The notes beneath the pieces are model-generated. The model saw only the letters and a program-made list of their open reading frames with translations, was not told the origin of the DNA and ran no database searches. 64,000 bases of DNA from AP-15 sp963785565 (lineage in GTDB: Bacteria > Pseudomonadota > Alphaproteobacteria > ATCC43930 > CGMCC-115725), in contig CAWAVV010000008.1 of assembly GCA_963785565.1 (NCBI GenBank), forward strand, positions 22,859 to 86,858, written 5' to 3'. The translations under genes were made by a program, and so were the position numbers. This document shows positions 8,695 through 17,381 of this stretch, piece after piece (the stretch's first letter is position 1; every line of letters begins with the position of its first letter).

Positions 8695-8994
8695 TCAGAC
8701 GGCGACGTAACGGCGTTCGCCGGTCGAGGGTTGGTAGTACACGGTGATGAGCTTGCCGCTTTCGGGGTCGACAAAGCGCTCGGCGGTCGCGACCCATTCC
8801 GGCCCCGGGCGGCTACCGGCCACGCGTTTGTAGCGCCAGCGCTCGAACAGGATCGCGACGACCAGCAAGAGGCCAGGGAGAGCGAGGCGCAGGGTCACGC
8901 CGAGGCCACAACCGGCATGCGCGAACGCCGCCGCGCCGGCCAGCAGAGCAAGGCCGACGACGAGCAGAGCCGCGCGCAGCACCCGCGGGATCAT
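8695..8994 (-). CDS. small membrane protein coupled to YbjQ-family gene
   Basis: A 99-residue protein with two hydrophobic helices (about residues 6-28 and 32-50) and a soluble tail ending in YYQPSTGERRYVAV. Its ATG overlaps the stop of the upstream YbjQ gene by four bases (ATGA), so the two are translationally coupled. The tail pattern DPESGKLITVYY...TGERRYV recurs in small membrane proteins of alphaproteobacteria, function unknown. Confidence 0.7.
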   Translation of the reverse strand: MIPRVLRAALLVVGLALLAGAAAFAHAGCGLGVTLRLALPGLLLVVAILFERWRYKRVAGSRPGPEWVATAERFVDPESGKLITVYYQPSTGERRYVAV

Positions 8995-9317
8995 CCGGGC
9001 AGGGGCTCGACGACGGCCGCCGTCCCGTATGCGACGATCTCGCTCATTGTCTGACCGATCTCGGCGGAATCGAAGCGCATCATCAAAATCGCATTGGCGC
9101 CCATGGCGGTCGCGTTTTCAACCAAGCGGTCGATCGCGTGGCGCCGCGCCTCCTCCAGCAGCAGGGTGTATTCGTGGATCTCGCCGCCGACGATCGAGCG
9201 CAGCCCGGCCATGATGTTGCCACCAAGGCCGCGGCTCCTGACGACGACGCCAAAACATTGGCCCTTGATCTCGCTCACCCGATGGCCGGCGATATTCTCG
9301 GTGGTAACAACCAGCAT
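8991..9317 (-). CDS. YbjQ/DUF74 family protein
   Basis: 108 residues, the normal length for the YbjQ family of small homopentameric proteins. Family landmarks: LVVTTENIAGHRV at the start, GVVVRSRGLGGNIMAGLR, then GEIHEYTLLLEEAR and ANAILMMRFDSAE. The role is not established; a heavy-metal-binding function has been suggested from structure. The start at 9317 has GGAGAG upstream and matches the family; the open frame extends nine codons further. Confidence 0.88.
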   Translation of the reverse strand: MLVVTTENIAGHRVSEIKGQCFGVVVRSRGLGGNIMAGLRSIVGGEIHEYTLLLEEARRHAIDRLVENATAMGANAILMMRFDSAEIGQTMSEIVAYGTAAVVEPLPG

Positions 9318-9517
9318 GATTCTCTCCGTGGGTGGGACGCTCAAGCCTAGCCGAATCGCCTTTCGGGTCGGAAAGACGATGCAGCTAAAGCAAGATGAGC
9401 GTACTCATGATCTCATCGGCTTACTATTATGCAACCCTGCAATGACCAAACGCTCGGTTGCGGGTGTGGCCGGCGCGGCGCTACGCTGCGATACGGGGCA
9501 TCGGGAGAGGAGCGGCG

Positions 9518-10303
9518 ATGGCGAAGGGCACGGACTGGACCCGCAGCGAGGTCGAGGTGGCCGGAGGCAAGCTGCACCTCGCGCGCGCCGGCAGCGGCCG
9601 CCCGGTCGTGGTATTGCATCACGATATCGGCAGTCCCGATCAGCTCGAGTTTTACGATGCGCTGGCGAGCCGCTTCGACGTGATTGTTCCGCACCACCCG
9701 GGCTACGGTAAATCCGAGCGCCCGCAATGGCTGCGCAGTGTGCGCGACGTCGCCGTGATCTATCAATGGCTGTTGTCCGATCTTGGCATCGAACGAGCCT
9801 CGCTGGTTGGGCTCGGCTTTGGCGGGTGGATCGCGGCCGAGATGGCGACGATGGCCCCCACCGAGCTGCACCGCCTGGTTCTGGTGGGCGCGATGGGGTT
9901 GAAGCCGCCCGAGGGCGACATCCTCGACCAGGCGATCGTCAGTTATCTCGACTATGCCCAGGCCGGGTTTCACGATCAGACGGCGTTCGCCGGCATCTAC
10001 GGCGACGTGTCGACCGACCAGCTGGTCGATTGGGATCTCTGCCGCGAGATGTGCTTCCGGATCGCCTGGAAGCCGTACATGTACAGCCAGACCTTGCCGC
10101 ATCTGCTGGGCGGGGTGAGGTCGCCGGCGTTGGTCGTTTGGGGCGACGACGACAAGATCGTGCCGCGCAGCGCCGGAGAACTTTATGCGGCGGCCTTGCC
10201 GAAGGCGCGGTTCGAAATTGTGCGCGCGTCGGGGCATTGCGTCGACATGGAGCAACCGGATGCGCTCGCGCGCCTCGTCAGCAGTTTCATTGCCGAAAAT
10301 TGA
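9518..10303 (+). CDS. alpha/beta-fold hydrolase with Gly at the nucleophile position
   Basis: 261 residues with the full alpha/beta-hydrolase layout: HHDIGSPDQ (oxyanion loop), HHPGYGKSE, the nucleophile elbow, the acid in VWGDDDKIVP and the base in ASGHCVDME. The elbow, however, reads GLGFGGW where active enzymes have GxSxG, so the Ser nucleophile is replaced by Gly. The fold is kept, so the protein may be non-hydrolytic (a lyase or binding protein), or the frame may carry a point error. It is 54 bases upstream of, and surely co-transcribed with, a flavin oxidoreductase. The ATG at 9518 follows GGAGAGGAG. Confidence 0.8.
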   Translation: MAKGTDWTRSEVEVAGGKLHLARAGSGRPVVVLHHDIGSPDQLEFYDALASRFDVIVPHHPGYGKSERPQWLRSVRDVAVIYQWLLSDLGIERASLVGLGFGGWIAAEMATMAPTELHRLVLVGAMGLKPPEGDILDQAIVSYLDYAQAGFHDQTAFAGIYGDVSTDQLVDWDLCREMCFRIAWKPYMYSQTLPHLLGGVRSPALVVWGDDDKIVPRSAGELYAAALPKARFEIVRASGHCVDMEQPDALARLVSSFIAEN

Positions 10304-10357
10304 GGGACGCCCGCGTCGCGTTCGCGCGGCGCGGGGCGAGAGGAACAGGAGGAAGCC

Positions 10358-11599
10358 ATGCATGTGATGTATTTCACCGAGCAGCCGATGTCCGCCTACC
10401 CGGCCGATATCGGCCTCGAATTCGGCGCCACCGCTCTGATGTTCTCGAACAAATATTACGATCCGGTTGCCGGCAGCCGGCTCTACAATGAATACCTCGA
10501 ACAATATATTTACGCCGAGGAGATGGGCGTCGAAGGCTTCATGTTGAACGAGCACCACAATGCGCCGTTCTGCATGCAGGCCAAATGCAACATCTTCGCC
10601 GCGATCCTCGCCGCTGTGACCAAGAAGGCGAAAATCGTGCTGCTCGGCAACCCGCTGCCGTTGGCCGAAAACCCGGTGCGGCTCGCCGAGGAATTGGCGA
10701 TGATCGACATGATCTCGCGGGGACGGCTGGTCTCGGGCTTTGTGCGCGGCGGCGGCCAGGAGCAGCTCGCCAATGGCGTCAGCCCGGCCTACAACCGAGA
10801 GCGCTTCGAGGAGGCGCACGACCTGGTCGTCGCCGCCTGGACCCGGCAAGGGCCGTTCCGCTGGGAAGGCACCCATTATCAGCACCGCGTGGTCAACCCG
10901 TGGGCGGTGCCGTTGCAAAAACCCTATCCGCGGGTGTGGATCCCGGGCGTATTGAGTAAGGAGACGATCATCTGGGCGGCCAAGCAACGCTATCCCTATA
11001 TCGCGCTCAACACCTCGATCGAGGCGACCAAGAACATCTGGAAGCTCTACGACGAGGTTGCGCGCGAGGTCGGCTACGAGGCGGGGCCGCAAAACCGCGG
11101 CTATTTGCAACAGGTCCACGTCTCCGACAGCGAAGAAAAGGCGGAGAAGAACGCCCGCCAGTTCTTGTGGATGCAGGGTGAGTTCACCGGTCTCGCCCAT
11201 CCGGTGTGGTCGAACCCGGCGGGCTATTTCTCGCCCGAGTTTCGGCGGAATTTTGTCGAGTTCGCGGTCGGACGGGCGGAGAGCCCGCGCGGCCGGCCCA
11301 CCTTCGAAAAGCAGGTCGCCGACGGGCGGGTGATCTACGGCACGCCGAAAACGGTGATCCCGAAACTGCGCCACGTTCTCGAAGAGACCCGTCCCAGCAT
11401 CTACGGGCTGTGGGGCAATGACGGCAACGTCAGCAACGAGGACGCGCGGACCTGCATCCGCTTGCTCGGTCAGGAAGTCATGCCGGCGATGCGCGAGTAC
11501 GGCAAGGAACTGGGCCTGACTGATCCGTTCGAAGCCGACGCCCCGGTGCACCTGCGCTATTCAACTGACATCAAGCAGATGCCGCAGGCCGCGGAATAG
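10358..11599 (+). CDS. LLM-class flavin-dependent oxidoreductase
   Basis: A 413-residue luciferase-like flavoenzyme. Landmarks: EGFMLNEHHNAPF near residue 60, VLLGNPLPLAENPVRLAEEL, and RGRLVSGFVRGGGQE. It is longer than the usual 330-350 residues because of an extended C-terminal part (KQVADGRVIYGTPKTVIPKL and beyond). The gene follows the alpha/beta hydrolase in the same operon, and hydrolase plus flavin monooxygenase pairs are common in degradation of aromatic or heterocyclic compounds. GAACAGGAGG precedes the ATG. A hairpin closes the unit. Confidence 0.88.
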   Translation: MHVMYFTEQPMSAYPADIGLEFGATALMFSNKYYDPVAGSRLYNEYLEQYIYAEEMGVEGFMLNEHHNAPFCMQAKCNIFAAILAAVTKKAKIVLLGNPLPLAENPVRLAEELAMIDMISRGRLVSGFVRGGGQEQLANGVSPAYNRERFEEAHDLVVAAWTRQGPFRWEGTHYQHRVVNPWAVPLQKPYPRVWIPGVLSKETIIWAAKQRYPYIALNTSIEATKNIWKLYDEVAREVGYEAGPQNRGYLQQVHVSDSEEKAEKNARQFLWMQGEFTGLAHPVWSNPAGYFSPEFRRNFVEFAVGRAESPRGRPTFEKQVADGRVIYGTPKTVIPKLRHVLEETRPSIYGLWGNDGNVSNEDARTCIRLLGQEVMPAMREYGKELGLTDPFEADAPVHLRYSTDIKQMPQAAE

Positions 11600-11611
11600 T
11601 GGAGAAGCGGG

Positions 11612-11631
11612 TGCGGGCGTTTTCGCCCGCA
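11612..11631 (+). terminator. hairpin after the flavin oxidoreductase
   Basis: A perfect 8-bp stem TGCGGGCG / CGCCCGCA around a TTTT loop, 12 bases past the stop. There is no T-tract after it, so it is either a weak intrinsic terminator or an RNA-stabilising hairpin. Confidence 0.5.
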
Positions 11632-11845
11632 ACCCCGATGCGGCCACTCCGCCGATTAGCCGGCGATAAGTGGGCCGGACTGCGCGCGGCCCGGCTCGGT
11701 CCGGACCGCGGGGGTCTCAGCGCGATGACGAGCGCCTGATGTAACGTGGCAGTTGCAATTCCCCGTCGCGCGATATTCACTCGCGCCCACGTCCGGGTGA
11801 ACGGGTGACGTATCTGGCGAACAGCGCCGCAACGGGAGGACTGCC

Positions 11846-13177
11846 ATGACGACCTTTCTGTCGTGTTCGCGAACCGTGTTGCTCGCGGCAACGCTCGGCG
11901 GGCTTTTCGCCGCCGCGGCGCCGGCCGGCGCTCAGCAATCGCCGGTCAGTCCGGCGCCGGCTGCCGCACCAGCGGCGGCGCCGCCGCCAACACCGCCCGC
12001 CGCCGCGCTGCCGGGGCCGGCAATAGCGCCCGGCAAGCCGTCGTGGACGCAGGCGATGCCGGACACCGAGGCGGCCGCGACCCTGGCGCCGGTCGCGGCG
12101 CTGCCGATCCCCACCGCCGCCGACAAACTGCCGGTGGCGGCTTTGCGCCTGCCCAAGAACTTTCATCTCGAGATCTACCAGGCGGGGCTGCCCGGCGCGC
12201 GCTCGATTAGGGTCGACGACAAGGGGACGGTGTTCGTCAGCACCCGTGTCCTCGACCGCGTTTATGCGGTCGTCAACCAAAACGGCAAGCGTGAGGTCAA
12301 GATTCTGGTCAAAGGGCTGCATTCGCCGAACGGCATCGCTCTCCACGGGGGCGATCTGTTTATCGCCGAGATCAACAAGATCTCGATGATCAAGAATGTC
12401 GAGGACCATCTCGACGACGCCAAGCCTGCCGTCATCTACAGCGATCTGCCGAGCTATGAGCCGCACGGCTGGAAGTTTCTCGCCCTCGGGCCGGACAACC
12501 GGCTCTATTTTAACATCGGCGCGCCGTGCAACATCTGCATGCCGCCGGCGACGAATGCCCAGATCCGCAGCATCAACCTCGACGGCAGCGACGCGGAGAT
12601 CGTCGCGCACGGCATCCGCCAGGTCGTCGGCATGGATTTTCAGCCGGGATCGAAGATCCTCTATTTTACCGAGAACCAGCGCGACTGGCTGTCGGAGGAC
12701 GAGCCGCAGGATAAGCTGAACCGGATTCTCCACCCCGGAAAGGATAATTTCGGCTTTCCTTATTGCGACGGCGGCGACATCCCCGACCCGATCTACGGCT
12801 GGGGCCACAGCTGCAACGAATTCACCAAGCCGGTGGCGCAGCTCGGGCCACATTCGGCGCCGCTCGGCATGCGCTTCTACACCGGGCACATGTTCCCAGC
12901 GCAGTACCGCGACGCGATCTTCATCGCCCGCCACGGCTCGTGGAACAAGACCCACAAGATCGGCGGCGATGTCGTCATCGCGCACCTCAATGCCGACGGC
13001 ACGGTGCGGTCCGTCGAGCCATTCATCACCGGCTTCCTGGTCGACGGTAAAAAATATCTCGGCCGGCCGGTCGACATGGAGTGGCTGAAGGACGGCTCGA
13101 TGCTGCTGTCGGACGACTTCAACGGCGCGGTCTATCGGATTACCTACGGGCCACAGCGGGTCAGCAGCCGCCACTAG
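11846..13177 (+). CDS. periplasmic PQQ-type sugar (sorbosone) dehydrogenase
   Basis: 443 residues. A signal peptide (LLAATLGGLFAAAAPAGA) is followed by an Ala/Pro-rich linker of about 50 residues and then the six-bladed propeller of the glucose/sorbosone dehydrogenase family: PGARSIRVDDKGTVFVSTR, GLHSPNGIALHGGDLFIAE, PHGWKFLALGPDNRLYFN, GMRFYTGHMFPAQYRDAIF and ARHGSWNKT. Such enzymes use PQQ to oxidise aldoses or aldehydes in the periplasm and pass electrons to a cytochrome; the next gene encodes exactly such a cytochrome. GGGAGGAC precedes the ATG. No PQQ biosynthesis gene is in the window. Confidence 0.87.
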   Translation: MTTFLSCSRTVLLAATLGGLFAAAAPAGAQQSPVSPAPAAAPAAAPPPTPPAAALPGPAIAPGKPSWTQAMPDTEAAATLAPVAALPIPTAADKLPVAALRLPKNFHLEIYQAGLPGARSIRVDDKGTVFVSTRVLDRVYAVVNQNGKREVKILVKGLHSPNGIALHGGDLFIAEINKISMIKNVEDHLDDAKPAVIYSDLPSYEPHGWKFLALGPDNRLYFNIGAPCNICMPPATNAQIRSINLDGSDAEIVAHGIRQVVGMDFQPGSKILYFTENQRDWLSEDEPQDKLNRILHPGKDNFGFPYCDGGDIPDPIYGWGHSCNEFTKPVAQLGPHSAPLGMRFYTGHMFPAQYRDAIFIARHGSWNKTHKIGGDVVIAHLNADGTVRSVEPFITGFLVDGKKYLGRPVDMEWLKDGSMLLSDDFNGAVYRITYGPQRVSSRH

Positions 13178-13180
13178 TTG

Positions 13181-13756
13181 ATGCGGGGCGTCTTCAAGGC
13201 CGGGCTCGCCGCCGCTTGGCTTGCCGCCGCGCTGCCCTCTCAGGCTGCGGACATCTCGGAGAAGTTGGCGGCCTGCCTCGCCTGCCATGGCGCCGACGGG
13301 CAGTCGCAGACCGAGAATGTGCCCTCGCTCGGGGCGCAGCGGGCGCCGTACACGGTAATCCAGCTGTTCCTGTTCCGCGAAAAGATGCGCATTGGCGCGC
13401 CAATGAACGATATGGCGAAGGGCCTGAGCGACGATAATTTGCAGGAAATGGCTGCAGCGATCGCCAAGCTGCCCGCGCCGAAGCCGCCCGCCGATCCCGG
13501 CGACCCGGCGCGCCTCGATCGCGCCCGCTCTTTCGTCGCACAGAACCACTGCAATATCTGCCATCGCCCAGATTTTTCCGGACAGGAGAACGTGCCGCGG
13601 ATCGCCGACCAGCGCGAAGACTATTTATTGAAGACGTTGCGCGAGTACAAGAGCGGGGGCCGGCACGGTTACGACGCGACGATGGCCGAGGCATTGCAGC
13701 CGGTCGACGACTCTCAGCTGGTCGAATTGGCCTATTATCTGGCGCATCTACGCTGA
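13181..13756 (+). CDS. diheme cytochrome c
   Basis: 191 residues with a signal peptide (FKAGLAAAWLAAALPSQA) and two c-type heme sites, CLACH and CNICH, one per half, as in the cytochrome c4 family. Distal Met candidates are in APMNDMAKG and in ATMAEAL. The gene begins four bases after the dehydrogenase stop (TAG TTG ATG), with a TTG immediately before the ATG, so the two are translationally coupled. The likely role is electron acceptor for the PQQ dehydrogenase, feeding a terminal oxidase. Confidence 0.9.
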   Translation: MRGVFKAGLAAAWLAAALPSQAADISEKLAACLACHGADGQSQTENVPSLGAQRAPYTVIQLFLFREKMRIGAPMNDMAKGLSDDNLQEMAAAIAKLPAPKPPADPGDPARLDRARSFVAQNHCNICHRPDFSGQENVPRIADQREDYLLKTLREYKSGGRHGYDATMAEALQPVDDSQLVELAYYLAHLR

Positions 13757-13863
13757 GCAGCGGCGCGGTCACCCCGTGGTCGACAAGCCCTGTTGGGCGA
13801 TCCTATGATGGCGCGGTGGGAGTTAGGACCCGCGCCGGCGAGGTCGAACGAGGGAGAGACAGG

Positions 13864-15012
13864 ATGAGAAACGGTTACCGCGCTTACGATTCCGACACTC
13901 ATGTCAATCCGGCCGCCGAAGTGCTGGATCGCTATGTCGATCCGAGCTTTCGCGCGAGGCTCCCTGAACTGGAGCCGTATCGGCTGCCGAGCGGTCAAGG
14001 AGTCGGGGGCGGCGCCCCGATGCACCAATATCGGGTCGGGACCAAATACTACCGCCGCGTCCTGGGCGAAAAGGCCCCGGCCGACACGTTTACCGGGCGC
14101 GAAACGCAGTGGCGGGGCACCAAAATGCCGCGGCCCGGCATCCAGGACGATCAGCCTGGGAACCGCGTGGCCGACATGGACGAGGAAGGCGTTGACACTC
14201 ACTTCCTGATCCCAACCTCGTGGCTTAGCGTCGTCGGGCTCGATGACCCGGCGCTCGAAATCGGCATGATCCGCGCCTACCACCGCCATATGTCGGATTT
14301 CTGCGCCGGTCATCCCGACCGGCTGAAGAGCCTGATCGTGGCCTCGTCGCGCAACGTGCCCGAGGCGGTGCGCGAGATCCGCGAATGGGGCAACTCGAAA
14401 TGGGCGGTGGCGGTGCTGCCGTTGCTCGCCAAAGACATGCCGGCCGATCACCCGGACCTGTATCCGATCTGGCAGGCGGCCGCCGATCACGATCTGCCGA
14501 TCGCAAATCACAGCTTCACTTGGAACCCACCTTACTATCCGGGCTACCTGGATCTGTGGGAGAATATCTTTATCGGCCGCGCCGCCGCCCACCCCTGGGG
14601 GGCGATGCGGTTCGTCGCCTCGTTCGTCGGCGGCGGGCTGTTTGACCGGTTCCCAACCCTGCGCATGGGCGTGCTCGAAGGCGGCTTCGGCTGGCTGCCG
14701 TTCTGGGCCAGGCGACTCGACGAGCAGGCGGTCTATGTCGGCGGCACCGCGCCGCTGAAGCACAAGCCCAGCGAATACATGGCGAGCGGCCGCTTCTTCT
14801 GCAGCATCGAGCACCATGAAGGCGAGGACATGTTCGCTCATGTCACCAGCTTCTTGGGCGACGGCGTGCTGATGTACGCCTCCGATTATCCGCATTCGGA
14901 ATGCCAGTTCCCGAACTCCGTCGATAACATCCTCGCCTGGCAAAGCCTGAAGGACGACACCAAGAAAAAGCTGCTCTCCGGCAACGCCGACCGCTTCTTC
15001 AAGCAGACCTGA
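13864..15012 (+). CDS. amidohydrolase family 2 protein (tandem copy 1)
   Basis: 382 residues of the amidohydrolase-related (Amidohydro_2) family, metal-dependent hydrolases or decarboxylases with a TIM barrel. Metal-site candidates are DSDTHVNP near the start, NHSFTWNP in the middle and the late YASDYPHSE. The ATG at 13864 follows GAGGGAGAGACAGG. A near-duplicate follows 61 bases later. Relatives are often called 2-amino-3-carboxymuconate-semialdehyde-decarboxylase-like, but the substrate is not known. Confidence 0.87.
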   Translation: MRNGYRAYDSDTHVNPAAEVLDRYVDPSFRARLPELEPYRLPSGQGVGGGAPMHQYRVGTKYYRRVLGEKAPADTFTGRETQWRGTKMPRPGIQDDQPGNRVADMDEEGVDTHFLIPTSWLSVVGLDDPALEIGMIRAYHRHMSDFCAGHPDRLKSLIVASSRNVPEAVREIREWGNSKWAVAVLPLLAKDMPADHPDLYPIWQAAADHDLPIANHSFTWNPPYYPGYLDLWENIFIGRAAAHPWGAMRFVASFVGGGLFDRFPTLRMGVLEGGFGWLPFWARRLDEQAVYVGGTAPLKHKPSEYMASGRFFCSIEHHEGEDMFAHVTSFLGDGVLMYASDYPHSECQFPNSVDNILAWQSLKDDTKKKLLSGNADRFFKQT

Positions 15013-15073
15013 GATCACCGGCCAGACCAGTCCGAACGCGGCGTCCTTAGGAGGGCATGAAGGAGGAGGCAGC

Positions 15074-16204
15074 ATGAAGAGCGGTTTCCGAGTTTATGAT
15101 GCCGATACTCATGTCAATCCAGCCGCCGAGGTGCTGGAGCGATACGTGGATCCGAGCTTTCGGCCGCGGCTTGCCGAATTGGCGCCTTACCGTCAGGCCA
15201 GCGGCGAGGGTCGCCACCACTACGGTTTCGGCAGAAAATTTTATCGGCGGGTGCTGGGGGAGGCGGCGCCGCGCGGGACCTTCACCGGACGCGAGTCGCA
15301 ATGGCGCGGCGGCAAACTGCCCCGGCCGGGGGTGCAGGACGATCAGGCCGAGAACCGCGTCAAGGACATGGACGACGAGGGGACGGACATCCATTTCCTA
15401 ATTCCCGGCTCGTTCATGAGCTTCGTCGGCCTGCCGGACCCGTCATTCGAGGTCGGGATGGCCCGCGCCTATCACCGCCATATGGCGGATTTTTGCGGGC
15501 AGTTCCCGACCCGGCTGAAGGGCCTGATCGTCGCCTCGACCCGCAACGTCGATGAGGCGGTGCGCGAGATCCGCGAGTGGGGCAATTCGAAATGGGCGGT
15601 CGCGGTCAAGCCGCTGTTGCCGACCGATATGCCGCCCGATCATCCCGACCTCGACCCGATCTGGCGGGCTGCCGCCGACCACGATTTGCCGATCGCGCAT
15701 CACAGCTCGACTTGGAACCCGCCGCACTATCCTGGCTACCAGGACGTATGGGACAACATCTTTCTCGGCCGCATGGCCTCCCACCCGTGGGGCGCGATGC
15801 GGTTCGTGGCTTCATTCATCGGCGGCGGGATCTTCGACCGGTATCCAAGCTTGCGCATGGGCGTGCTGGAATGCGGCTTTGGCTGGCTGCCGTTCTGGGC
15901 GCGGCGCATGGACGAGCAGGCGGTCTATGTCGGCGGCGTTGCACCACTCGAGCGGAAGCCGAGCGAGTACATCACGAGCGGCCGCTTCTTCTGCAGCATC
16001 GAGCGCCAGGAAGGCGAGGACATGTTCACCCATGTCACCCAGTTCCTCGGCGACGATTTGCTGATGTACGCTTCCGACTACCCGCATTCGGAATGCCAAT
16101 TCCCGGATTCGATCGAAAACATCCTCGCTTGGCGGACCCTAAAGCCGGAAACGCAGCGGAAATTGTTCTGGGACAACGCCGCCCGCTTCTACAAGCAGAC
16201 GTAA
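15074..16204 (+). CDS. amidohydrolase family 2 protein (tandem copy 2)
   Basis: 376 residues, aligned end to end with the preceding gene at roughly three quarters identity by eye; long stretches such as VREIREWGNSKWAVAV and LMYASDYPHSECQFP are identical. The main differences are a six-residue deletion after residue 45 and changes around the central metal site (HHSSTWNP for NHSFTWNP). GAAGGAGGAGGCAGC precedes the ATG. The pair arose by tandem duplication and may have split substrate range, or may form a heteromer. Confidence 0.88.
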   Translation: MKSGFRVYDADTHVNPAAEVLERYVDPSFRPRLAELAPYRQASGEGRHHYGFGRKFYRRVLGEAAPRGTFTGRESQWRGGKLPRPGVQDDQAENRVKDMDDEGTDIHFLIPGSFMSFVGLPDPSFEVGMARAYHRHMADFCGQFPTRLKGLIVASTRNVDEAVREIREWGNSKWAVAVKPLLPTDMPPDHPDLDPIWRAAADHDLPIAHHSSTWNPPHYPGYQDVWDNIFLGRMASHPWGAMRFVASFIGGGIFDRYPSLRMGVLECGFGWLPFWARRMDEQAVYVGGVAPLERKPSEYITSGRFFCSIERQEGEDMFTHVTQFLGDDLLMYASDYPHSECQFPDSIENILAWRTLKPETQRKLFWDNAARFYKQT

Positions 16205-16244
16205 CCATCGAAGTGAGGGAGCACCGATCACGGAGGGCGCCACG

Positions 16245-16613
16245 ATGGTCAGGCTCGATCACCTGTCTCTGCCGGTCAATGACTGGCAAAAATCGCGCGA
16301 CTGGTACAAAAGCCGTCTCGGCTTCGAAGTAGAATTCGAGATACCCGACCGCAAGACGGCGGCGATGCGCGATGACGCCGACCTGACGATCTTTCTGTAT
16401 GAAGGCGAAGTGACTGTCTGCCCCGGTATCTCGTTCACGATTCAAGTGGACGATGTCGAAGCGGCGCACCAGAGGTTGACTGCTGCCGGCGTTTCCTTTG
16501 TTCACCCCCCGATGAAGGTGTTCTGGGGTTATGGCGCAGAACTCCGCGATCCCGACGGCTATAGCCTAAGGCTGTGGGATCAAAAGTCGATGAAGGAAAA
16601 AGGAGAGGGCTGA
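16245..16613 (+). CDS. VOC-family (glyoxalase/dioxygenase fold) protein
   Basis: A 122-residue single VOC domain: LDHLSLPVNDWQKSRDWY at the start with the first metal ligand His, FLYEGEVTV in the middle, and GYGAELRDPDGYSLRLWD at the end with the final Glu ligand. Family members are metal-dependent lyases, extradiol dioxygenases or resistance proteins. It follows the amidohydrolases by 40 bases on the same strand and may act on the same compound. The ATG at 16245 has only a weak ribosome site. Confidence 0.85.
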   Translation: MVRLDHLSLPVNDWQKSRDWYKSRLGFEVEFEIPDRKTAAMRDDADLTIFLYEGEVTVCPGISFTIQVDDVEAAHQRLTAAGVSFVHPPMKVFWGYGAELRDPDGYSLRLWDQKSMKEKGEG

Positions 16614-16777
16614 CGCCGCAACAGCGTTTGATGGTTGCCGCGCTTGCAGCTTATCCATCTCAGACCGGCAAAGCCGGCGCCTGATGGCGGAAATGGGTCC
16701 AACCGCCGCCATCATCACCGCCCGGATGACGAACACGCAAGCGTCGAGCCTCGCTCATCCCATGCGGGGACGATTAA

Positions 16778-17359
16778 CTACGGCAGGTTGTAGCCGATCG
16801 CGCTCTCGATCTCGATCGTCTTCCTTACCGCCGGGCGCGCCATCATCCGCTCAAAATGGGCGTCGAGGCTCGGATATTCGCCGGGCGCCGGTGAAGTCGT
16901 GGTCTTGAACCGCCAATAGAGACGGAAAAGGTGGATGTCGGCGATCGAATAATGGCCACCGACCGCCCATTCCCTCGATCCGAGCCGCGGGCCGGCGATT
17001 TTGAACACCTCTTTCCACCGTTCGAGACCGACGCGGCGCGCCGGATGCACCGTCGCGGCGATAAACGACATCCAGGAAATCGCCTGCGCCTCGGCTTCGA
17101 TGCCGCCCTGCGGCCATAGGCCCGCCTCGGGGTAGCGCTTGGCGAGATAGTAGAGCGTCGCCGCGACTTCGGTCAGCGGGAGCCCGTCGATCAGCAAGGT
17201 CGGGACCTTGCCTTCGGGATTGATCGCCAGATATCCGGGCGCGTGCTGCTCGCGCTTGGCGAATGAGAGCGGCCGGCTTTCGAACGGCACGCCGATCTCG
17301 TGCAAGGCGATATGCGTCGCCATCGCGCTCGATCCCGGCGACAAATACAAGGTCAGCAT
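16778..17359 (-). CDS. glutathione S-transferase family protein
   Basis: 193 residues. N-terminal thioredoxin fold: LTLYLSPGSSAMATHIAL (Ser cluster at the glutathione-activating position), then NPEGKVPTLLIDG with the cis-Pro and LTEVAATLYYL, the beta-class pattern. The C-terminal helical domain follows (AISWMSFIAATVHPARR). GstB-type enzymes conjugate glutathione or act in dehalogenation and ring-cleavage pathways. It lies 22 bases upstream of the LLM gene on the same strand, so the pair is likely one transcript. Confidence 0.85.
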   Translation of the reverse strand: MLTLYLSPGSSAMATHIALHEIGVPFESRPLSFAKREQHAPGYLAINPEGKVPTLLIDGLPLTEVAATLYYLAKRYPEAGLWPQGGIEAEAQAISWMSFIAATVHPARRVGLERWKEVFKIAGPRLGSREWAVGGHYSIADIHLFRLYWRFKTTTSPAPGEYPSLDAHFERMMARPAVRKTIEIESAIGYNLP

Positions 17360-17381
17360 CGCAATTCCCCCTACGCTTGGT

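Noticed and set aside
9413..13564. Long minus-strand open frames of about 600-700 codons
   Set aside because: They are antisense to the hydrolase, flavoenzyme and PQQ dehydrogenase genes, which have clear motifs, signal peptides and ribosome sites; the antisense frames have none.
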